Source of the DNA: Monomorium pharaonis
Taxonomy: Eukaryota > Arthropoda > Insecta > Hymenoptera > Formicidae
Length of the DNA stretch: 64,000 nucleotides
Assembly: GCF_013373865.1 (NCBI RefSeq)
Contig: NC_050472.1
Span: 17,940,136 to 18,004,135 of the forward strand
Reading direction: 5' to 3'
How positions within the stretch are numbered: the stretch's first letter is position 1; every line of letters starts with the position of its first letter. The position numbers and the translations under genes were made by a program. This document shows positions 57,071 through 64,000 of the stretch, one piece after another. The notes under the pieces were generated by a model. That model was not told where the DNA came from. It saw nothing but the letters and a program-made list of their open reading frames with translations, and did no database searches.

Positions 57071-57417
57071 ATAACAAACTGTTCAAAGAGAATTTTTTGC
57101 TACTGAATTTTTGTTGCTAAATCTTTGCAAGGAACTGCTCATCATTTTTTCGATATCGCCACTCGTTTCGCCATGGGACTTAATGGGTTAATGAACTATT
57201 TATTTAACAATTTTTTGGCAACAGAATAACAAATATTGGATATATAGAATATTATCTGAAAAACTTGTATACTTTAAAAATTAATTTATCTATAACATAT
57301 TTTAATGTTTCTGCTAATATTATGGAAAATTGATTACATTAATAATTGTCACATTTAAAATAAATAAAATTATTTTATCGTATATAAAAATAAGCCAAAA
57401 CTTCTTTTCCATATTTG

Positions 57418-57607
57418 TCAATAGTGAACAACCAACTTTTATTATTTTAACTTTACCAATATGAACAAGTTTTTAATCAGTTTTGTAAATGAGTATTTTC
57501 CTAAATTTAAGATGTTATGTCCTGGAACATGCCATACATAAGGAAATGTATATAAATTGTATGGCATGTGTCAGGACGCGGGCGGATTTTTAAAAAAATA
57601 CAATATA
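57418..57607. repeat. Repeat with GGCATG hairpin, copy 1
   Basis: Shares CTTTACCAATA, TTTTTAATCAGTTTTGTA, ATGTCCTGGAA-ATGCCATAC and AGGACGCGGGCGGATTT in order with 59,095-59,270. Within each copy GTCCTGGAACATGCCATAC pairs with GTATGGCATGTGTCAGGAC as a hairpin. An inverted relative lies at 58,936-59,080. Confidence 0.65.
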
Positions 57608-57820
57608 GTCTATTTGCAATAAAAATTCTTATTTTTCATGAACAATATGTTTAAAAAGACCTTTATAACTTAATCTCTATAACAATTAAGCAGTGTTAAA
57701 AAAGATAGAACTGAGAAGTAGTTTTAACTAGTTAATATCTCAATGCAGGTAGCAGTATTTCAGTTAGCACTATATTATAAGTTTCATTATGTCAAATGTA
57801 ATGAATTTTCTACAACTTAA

Positions 57821-58707
57821 GGGGCTACATACACCCAGAAATTTTGAAAAAATAGATTTTTCGTTTTTTGCATTTTCGTAAAGTATAAGGTCTTGAGAAT
57901 ATCCCTTGCAAGTTTCAAAGTGATTCCTTGAAAATTGTCCGAGATATAGCGAGAAAGGTCCAAGCGCGTTTGACGATGCTGGGGCGCGATGAGCGCCTTT
58001 TAATCCTTTGCAGCAGATAGCTTACGCAAGAATATTACGCCGGCAAGCTAGAATCGAAGCCTTTGAAGCCGCTACATCTGGGGAGGGTTCACTGTATGGC
58101 CCTGGAGTGGATGACTCCATGTAAGTTTGAAAAGAAATTATCTACGTTTTAACCGAATGTCAAACTTTAAACGCGTTTCTCTCGAAACCATGTTTTCAAA
58201 ACGCGTGCCAAAAATATCTCAGAAACGGCTAGACCGATTTACTTAAAATTTGGAGGGCTTAATCTACACAAAAAAGGCTTCTTTATCGTAGCGGTTTTTT
58301 TTAGAGCTCTTACTTTTTTTTTAAGTTAAAAAAACGATTTTTATCCTAAAAATTGCTTTTTTTCTTTAAACGGCCGCTATTTTGCCAAAAATCGATATTT
58401 TAAAAATCGGCCACGATAAAAACTAGATAATACCATTCAGTTTAAGAAAATTCTAGGCTGGTCTGTTTCAGATAAGTTCTGTACGAGCTGCAATTGGCAT
58501 TGCGGAGCACCTTTTTTTAACAAGGTCTTGCGACGAGGACAATATCTCCGCCATTTTTTAATATTTTTAGTTCAAATTTATTCTAAAACATGTTCTAAGA
58601 ATGTATTTTAAAGTAAAGAAAACTAGAATTAATTACATACATTACGTTTCAAAAAAAAAAATCGAGAAAAAGGCCTATTTTTTACGTCTCTGGGTGTATG
58701 TAGCCCT
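57821..58707. mobile_element. TTAA-flanked non-autonomous element, 887 bp
   Basis: Ends GGGGCTACATACACCCAGA and the complement of TCTGGGTGTATGTAGCCCT, a 19-bp terminal repeat with one mismatch. TTAA is present on both sides (57,817-57,820 and 58,708-58,711). TTAA targets are used by piggyBac and Kolobok. There is no transposase inside, so it is a MITE-like derivative. Confidence 0.8.
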
Positions 58708-59094
58708 TTAACGGATATTGAGAAATTTTTTGCAATATAACGCTATGAATTTAATTATTGCTATCTACATCATGATGTTATCTAGCGTACTTGTAAGCAA
58801 CGCATATTATCAACAACTTTGCATTTAATAACTTAATAATTTTGTTATTAATTTATTTATAGATAGTTTTTTAAATGTATTGTTTACAAAAAAGTGCGAA
58901 TAGTTATTGCAAATTGTAACATATTACTTTTTTTTATCTACACATGTTGTGGAACATGCCATACAATTTATATGAATTTTCTTATGTATGGTATATTCCA
59001 GGACATAACCTTTTAAATTTAGAAAAATAATTGTATACAAAACTAATTATTAACTTTTTCATATTAATAAACTTAAAATAGTAAAAATTGGCTA

Positions 59095-59270
59095 TTCATT
59101 ATTGACTTATCTTAACTTTACCAATACAAAACAGTTTTTAATCAGTTTTGTAGACGAATATTCTGTTAAATTTAAGAGATTATGTCCTGGAATATGCCAT
59201 ACAAAGGGAAATGTATATAAATTGTATGGCATGTTCTAGGACGCGGGCGGATTTAAAATAAAATACAATA
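59095..59270. repeat. Repeat with GGCATG hairpin, copy 2
   Basis: Direct copy of 57,418-57,607. Its right end overlaps the last codons of the Transib-like fragment, so both copies may derive from the 3' end of that transposon family. Confidence 0.6.
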
Positions 59271-59689
59271 TTAACTGTTTTAGGTCTTTAGAGGTTGCCT
59301 TACATATGTAACACATCATGCTGGAGGTGTCCTTCAACGCGTTCCATACCTTTCCTTCAGCCATGGTTAATACCATTTTGAAATTTACCATGATTTCGAA
59401 TGGTTGTTCCAACTTCAATGGTAACAATTTAATAATCTGTGAAGTCACGTATTCTCCTTCAGTTTTAATAACGGTCGCAGTTTCTTTCAGAAACTGAAAA
59501 CGTAAAGGCCTGTAGTATCTTACTGAACCTGGACGAGGATTGCTCCACAATATGGCCATGTTTCCATTTAAAAAAGTATACCTAAGCTGCAATGGAATGA
59601 GCCATATCGCAAAAAGATTGTGATCTGAAGATTTCAAACCAGAAGAAGCGTTTTGCTTATACTGGGATTGTCCAGATGAACCGTCAAAA
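59236..59689 (-). pseudogene. Transib / RAG1-like transposase fragment
   Basis: The minus-strand frame opens after a TAG with WGFDGSSGQSQYKQ, the region of the first catalytic Asp in Transib transposases (the ancestors of RAG1). It continues with LIPLQLRYTFLNGN, WSNPRPGSVRYYRPLRFQF and MAEGKVWNALKDTSSMMCYICKATSKD, the zinc-binding segment after the DGK-like motif. About 150 residues of an expected 650 or more remain. Both ends are truncated. Confidence 0.65.
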
Positions 59690-59694
59690 CCCCA

Positions 59695-60389
59695 CTAGTA
59701 GGTAACGTTGCGTGGCGCGGCGGGGATATGACGTCACGCAGGGAGGGGTAAGGGTCTGGATGATATCATCACCTTTTGAAAAACTGTTCTTGTGAGATAA
59801 CAATAGAATATATTTGTTATTTTTTTAAAAATTCATAAATTATGCGTAGAAGGCTGATATCTGTAACCTTTTTTCTCTCTCGTGCGCTCTCACTCCCCAT
59901 TCATTGCGATAGTATCCGGTATGCATCAAACATGTGTGTGATATATAAGTATATATGTTTTATTATCTCACATATTTTATTAAGATGTTTATTCTTATTA
60001 TTATTAATGTTTATAAATATAAACGATTTCTTCGCGTCGATATTTCGGCTGGGCTTAGGTAAAAAAAGGTATAGCGTTGAATTACTTTTAGAAACGTATA
60101 GCGTTGAATTACTTTTAGAAACGTATAGCGTTGAATTACTTTTAGAAACGTCTGCCTAAAAGGTGCATAGTACAAAAATGTATACAACACTGTTATCGGT
60201 TTTTTTCATCAGACCTGGCTCGAACGTAAACTGCTTTAACGTATTACTCTTGACCGAAAAATTCATGTAAAAAACCATATCCTCACGTTCAGGTCAAGGG
60301 ATATAGATAAAATATAACTGCTTAGAAAGCGCATATAGATACAGTCAGTGTGAGACCTTTGACGCAAAGAATCGAAGTAATTCTCAAAA
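59695..60389. repeat. Spacer with three tandem 27-bp units
   Basis: At 60,072-60,150 the unit ACGTATAGCGTTGAATTACT plus a few bases is repeated three times, giving a YSVELLLET repeat in the plus frame that I regard as non-coding. The frame at 59,842-60,159 is hydrophobic and has no recognised domain. Confidence 0.5.
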
Positions 60390-60921
60390 ATGGCTTTGAA
60401 TAACGCGGAAGTCATTGATATTGCGAACGATGCAATGGTGGTAGATATCGAGGACGACGTGGATAATGCAAATAATGTGGTAGACATTGTGGCTAATGTT
60501 CAAAATAAGGAGAAAGATGTCATCGTGGACGATGCTGACGACATTATAGATGTTAACTTTGAGGATGTGATGGATGATGAGGATAAAGAAAGCGTAATAT
60601 CCGAGGACAGCAATTATGCTAGTGATTACAGTGAAGAATTTAACGATACTCTCGAGAAACACCTAACACATGCAGAAGTAAATGCGATAACCGGGCGTAC
60701 AAAACATTGTGCGATATATTTTTATTACACAACAGAAGGCACTTATTCAGCATGTGCCGAGTGTATAATGCGAATAGCAGACAGATTTTCAAATAATGCA
60801 CGCCTTTCGCAAGCATGTAACTGACGCGTTCGGTAGGCTAGATGGCAAGTATTGTTCGAATTGCAGACAGCCTATGTTCGTGCTAATTCCATGCAATATA
60901 TGCCCAGTGTGCACACAGTAA
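60390..60921 (+). pseudogene. Acidic protein with RING-like Cys cluster, frameshifted
   Basis: ATG at 60,390. The first 100 residues are extremely acidic (Asp/Glu/Val-rich). Then come ACAECIMRIADRFSNN and, after a shift of frame near 60,795, HAFRKHVTDAF, YCSNCRQPMF and PCNICPVC, ending at TAA 60,919. The Cys-x2-Cys pairs (CAEC, CSNC, CNIC/CPVC) resemble a RING or related zinc fold. The frame break means the copy is either damaged or uses an unseen intron. Family unknown. Confidence 0.5.
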
Positions 60922-60984
60922 AGACTATGATTGCTAAAAAGACGTTGTAAAAAAAAGACATGCGACAACTTGATCAAGTAAGTT

Positions 60985-61037
60985 TTTAGATATATATATA
61001 TATATATATATTTAAAGTATATATATATATATATATA
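60985..61037. repeat. (AT)n repeat
   Basis: Two TATATA tracts separated by TTTAAAG. Confidence 0.9.
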
Positions 61038-61078
61038 AAATAAGGTTACATTAAGAGATTAATTAATAATTTAATTTT

Positions 61079-61183
61079 TCCCTAATGTTTATATACCCGT
61101 GTATGCGAATACTTCTGGATAAATCCATGGCTGGATTTATCCAGAAGTATTCGCATGCACGGGTATATAAACATTAGGGAAAA
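61079..61183. repeat. 105-bp near-perfect hairpin
   Basis: CCCTAATGTTTATATACCCG and the following 30 bp are repeated as the exact complement, meeting at ATCCATGGCTGGAT. There is one mismatch in about 50 bp per arm. It is either a young MITE or a foldback. Confidence 0.9.
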
Positions 61184-61399
61184 ATTTTGGAAGCGATACC
61201 GAAAGATTAATAAAGCAAATAACGATGCTTTAGGATAATGCATATGGAGAATATGGATTGACAAATGTATGGGATCAATTATTTGGAATGTCACCGTTAA
61301 TGGATGAAAATCAAGAAGTTTTGGGATTAAAAAAATATATATACTTGAATTTAATTATTAAATAATGTATTATTTTAAAAAATATATGTATTAAATATA

Positions 61400-61632
61400 T
61401 AAAATGCAAGTTTCACTTTCCCATCCAACAATATTCTCGTTCGCTCTCACCCTCATCCCTCGCATGCTCTCACTCTCACTCATCGCATTTATCCATCGCA
61501 CGCTCTCGCTCTCACTCGCACTCATTGCTCCCACACATCGCGTACGTATTCTCATGCGCTCTCACTCCCACCCGTACGTCACCATCTTACACGCTCTCAC
61601 TCACTCACTCATTGTGTGCGCTCTCGCTTGCG
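61400..61632. repeat. CTCTCACTC-rich simple repeat
   Basis: Pyrimidine-rich tract with CGCTCTCACTC and CCATCGCACGCTCTC variants. The plus frame across it (LSLIAFIHRTLSLSL) is an artefact. Confidence 0.8.
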
Positions 61633-61744
61633 ATATTTTTTTATTAAGGAAAAAAAGATATATGAAATAAAGAAAAAATAGGTAATATAAGTTTTACAAA
61701 TATTTTTTGATATTTATACATATAAAAGGGTGTAATAATTTTTC

Positions 61745-62530
61745 TTACATATTAAACGCTAAAGCTAGGAGCTCGCAATCGACGAGCCGACGTTTATCAA
61801 AAGTGTCACTGGTGCGTATCGCGTTAGGTATTTGATCAGGATTTGTTATGTTGGACGCGATATTGGAGAACCGCGTAAACTGTATGTCGACATTATCGAC
61901 GATTTTAAGTAGTCGATCAAACGTTAATTCGATACAATCATCAAGCTCGAACATACGGCGTATGGTCGGCTCAGTCATTATCATGCGTACGTTGTTAAAT
62001 TCTAAACGTATAAAGTTGGCGTCGTTAATCACACAAATTCTAGCCGTTAACGGTCCAACGTTTATGAAGTTGTTTGCGTCTTTGTAATTAGTCCGAAGGA
62101 GATTGAGAACGTTCAGTCGCTGCTCGTAGAGTCCCTTCCACGTTTCGAAAAACATTATCAGTTTGTTCCCCCGATGATCTCCTATGGATATTTCCACGTA
62201 ACTAGGTGGACCTACATTGATGACAATCTCAAGATATTTATACCATGTATTTGTTAGCGGGTATCGCCTGCTTAGTATGCGAATCGCGCGACGCTCCGAC
62301 AAAGTACTGTAGAAAAAGCAATAATATAAAAGTAATATTTTACAAGTAATAATATAAATGTTGAAAAATAAGAGTTCACAAAAATCAAACTTACGCGTCA
62401 CATTTCTTCTCACACAACATAGTATCGTAACAACATTTTATACCATTTATGCTGCTTTCTTTGGCGGAGAACATTTCGTTCGAGTAGTTCATACAATACT
62501 GATCGTATGAAAAATAGTCTGACTTACCAG
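61745..62530 (-). CDS. Unidentified two-exon gene
   Basis: Exon 62,395 and upward (open to about 62,530) has donor GCGTAAGT. Exon 62,306-61,745 has acceptor TTTTTCTACAG and ends in TAA. The frame is continuous across the 88-bp intron. The N-terminal part is Cys-rich (YDQYCMNYSNEMF, KCCYDTMLCEKKC), suggesting metal binding. The rest is a mixed alpha/beta protein (TNTWYKYLEIVINVGPPSYV, RMIMTEPTIRRMFELDDCIE) ending LVDCELLALAFNM. No ATG or family is certain. A 222-codon frame that reads into the intron is an artefact. Confidence 0.6.
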
Positions 62531-62639
62531 TTACGGTAAAGGGGAATTTTTTTTTAAGAAAGGGAAAAATTCTTCAAAGAGAGGGAAAAATTTTTCAAAG
62601 AGAGGGAGAGACAAATGTTGAAATTTAATATCCTCCCTT

Positions 62640-63205
62640 CGGGAAATAATCTCGAACATGTAACATGTTTTGATTCAAAAGTAAAAAATGCTAAGAGAAT
62701 GTAAATAAACGTACAAGAACGTTAAAAAACGTTAAGTGTAAAACGTGAACGAACGTTAAACGTATGTGAACGAACGTGAAACATATGTTTAACGTTCGTT
62801 CACGTTTTTTCACGTACGTTTCACATTAGTTCACGTTTATTTATATTTGTTTTACATTCTTTTACGTTTTACATTTAACGTTTATTACGTTCTTTACGTT
62901 TTTCACATACGTTTAACGTTCACGTTTATTTACGTTCGTTTCACGTACGTACATAAACGTGAACGAACGTTAAACGTATGTGAAAAAAAACGTAAAGAAC
63001 GTAATAAACGTTAAATGTAAAACGTAAAAGAATGTGAAACAAATATAAATAAATGTGAACTAACGTAAAACGTACGTGAAAAAAACGTGAACGAACGTGA
63101 ACAAACGTACAAAAACGTTAAACAATGCTAAAAAGTGTAAAGAACATAAAAACGTTAAATGTAAACGTAAAAGAACGTGAAAGAACGTTAAAAACCTGAA
63201 AAATA
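62640..63205. repeat. AACGT-rich foldback
   Basis: Dozens of AACGT/ACGTT words. Around a centre near 62,950 a long palindrome pairs 62,790-62,940 with 62,960-63,110 (for example TTTATTACGTTCTTTACG against CGTAAAGAACGTAATAAA). It separates the two minus-strand genes. Confidence 0.8.
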
Positions 63206-63271
63206 ACGTAAACAAATTGCAAGAATGGGGATAATAAGAAAAAAAATGATATATTTATAAAGAGTATATGT

Positions 63272-64000
63272 TTATTTATGACAATGCCACCAATTAAATA
63301 TTTTAAATACATTTTGTAAAGCGCAATTTGTCACATGTTGTGTACAACGTAAGGTATGCGTAACATTCATCTCGTTTAAAGATCCTATATCTTCATAGTG
63401 TGCCTCAATATTTTCAACGTATATGTCTTCTCTCGCGTCATCCAGGAGTAAATTCTGCAACCATTTTCGTTTGTCGTGTCCTTTGACGTATACGACGGGC
63501 GATGTTTCGTTCTTAGTCAGCGTCATTGTAATCAATTTCTTAGCCATGTCATATGAAATTATTCCATCATTCCATTGTAATCCATGATGATGCGTAAGCA
63601 ACCACGATGCCTGACGTTTGTCGGCGTTGTTGAGTCGATGCCATGGCATGGGATTTCGAAAAATGTAGTGAGAGAGTTCAAATCCATCTCCGAGAGCGGC
63701 AAACTCCTTAACAATAAACTTTCTTCTAACGAAAAAACCTTGCAAGTCCACGAACGTTGGTACGGACATGACGGTATAGGTAATCGAGAAAACTGCGCTC
63801 GACCTTCGATGCATTGTAGATTTATATATCGTCTCCAAATTGATTTCAGGAGAAAAGTATGGCGGTACACTTAGGATTTTGCGCACAACGTTGGTCAATG
63901 GGTTGTACTGAACCACGCGATCGTGTAGGATAAGACAGTACGCGGTGGTGCTCGCGGGTACGTTCTCTTTGCATTCAAAGCGCACGTCCACGGTCGCGCT
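63272..64000 (-). CDS. Unidentified protein, 5' end outside the window
   Basis: Open minus-strand frame from the window edge to a stop at 63,272 (at least 242 codons). Conserved-looking features in order: FVDLQGFFVRRKFIVKEFA, FELSHYIFRNPMPWHRL, WLLTHHHGLQWNDG, VVYVKGHDKRKWLQNLL and CTQHVTNCALQNVFKIFNWW. The first acidic residue after a hydrophobic strand and the later HHGL and VKGxxK motifs recall a nuclease fold of the RNase H/DEDD type, but I cannot assign a family. It shares strand with the gene at 61,745-62,530. Confidence 0.55.
   Translation of the reverse strand, partial: SATVDVRFECKENVPASTTAYCLILHDRVVQYNPLTNVVRKILSVPPYFSPEINLETIYKSTMHRRSSAVFSITYTVMSVPTFVDLQGFFVRRKFIVKEFAALGDGFELSHYIFRNPMPWHRLNNADKRQASWLLTHHHGLQWNDGIISYDMAKKLITMTLTKNETSPVVYVKGHDKRKWLQNLLLDDAREDIYVENIEAHYEDIGSLNEMNVTHTLRCTQHVTNCALQNVFKIFNWWHCHK

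Noticed and set aside
59842..60159. 105-codon plus-strand frame
   Set aside because: Hydrophobic low-complexity start and a tail made of three copies of a 27-bp repeat. No domain or context supports a gene.

Overview
The window looks like insect nuclear DNA, most likely from an ant or another hymenopteran. It is AT-rich and intron-containing, with GC-rich islands formed by LTRs. It carries mariner, Transib, CACTA (tnp2), Mutator-like and gypsy-type elements, many palindromic MITEs and several microsatellites. No bacterial or phage features are present. The assignment to ants is an inference from element content and protein style, not a database match.

Layout. 1-2,300: AT-rich DNA with no gene I can support. 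2,300-6,188: a diverged, reversed copy of LTR family A. 6,495-8,019: four well-spliced exons of an unidentified host-like gene. 8,408-14,602: two near-identical family-A LTR arms in inverted orientation around a copy of family B. Each arm carries a perfect ten-half-site heat-shock-element array upstream of its TATA box. 14,586-16,215: a broken gypsy element. 16,755-17,395: a candidate small four-exon gene with a poly(A) signal. 18-31 kb: foldback elements, tRNA-like cores, microsatellites, two solo LTRs with target-site duplications (21,092-21,964 and 23,933-25,640) and an AGCT-rich palindromic array. 26,117-27,038: the 3' part of a Mutator-like element ending in an Ulp1-type protease domain. 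32,126-42,463: a multi-exon CACTA-type tnp2 transposase pseudogene (minus strand). It is interrupted by a 5.3-kb insertion (32,543-37,874, TSD CTTT) carrying a gag gene and opposing Cys-rich ORFs, and by a 1.9-kb palindrome in an intron. 43,245-48,926: a multi-exon BEN-domain gene with disrupted reading frame and intronic MITEs. 52,214-54,573: the 5' part of the Mutator-like element (transposase plus PDDEXK nuclease). 55,066-56,369: a complete mariner insertion with a dead transposase. 57-59.7 kb: a TTAA-flanked element and a Transib/RAG1-like fragment. 60.4-64 kb: three unidentified protein genes, an acidic RING-like one and two on the minus strand, separated by hairpins.

How the parts relate. 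Most of the window is nested transposable-element debris. Two relations stand out. The two pieces of the Mutator-like element are complementary, non-overlapping halves of one coding sequence. Both are cut at the same codon by the same CCCTTAC-ended insertion, yet they lie 25 kb apart in opposite orientation, which suggests an inversion. The heat-shock-element array is present in both inverted family-A arms but missing from the corresponding place in the diverged copy at 2.3-6.2 kb, so it looks like a lineage-specific gain of a heat-responsive promoter.

All exon structures were read by eye from splice consensus and frame continuity. Family names rest on remembered motifs. No search was run.
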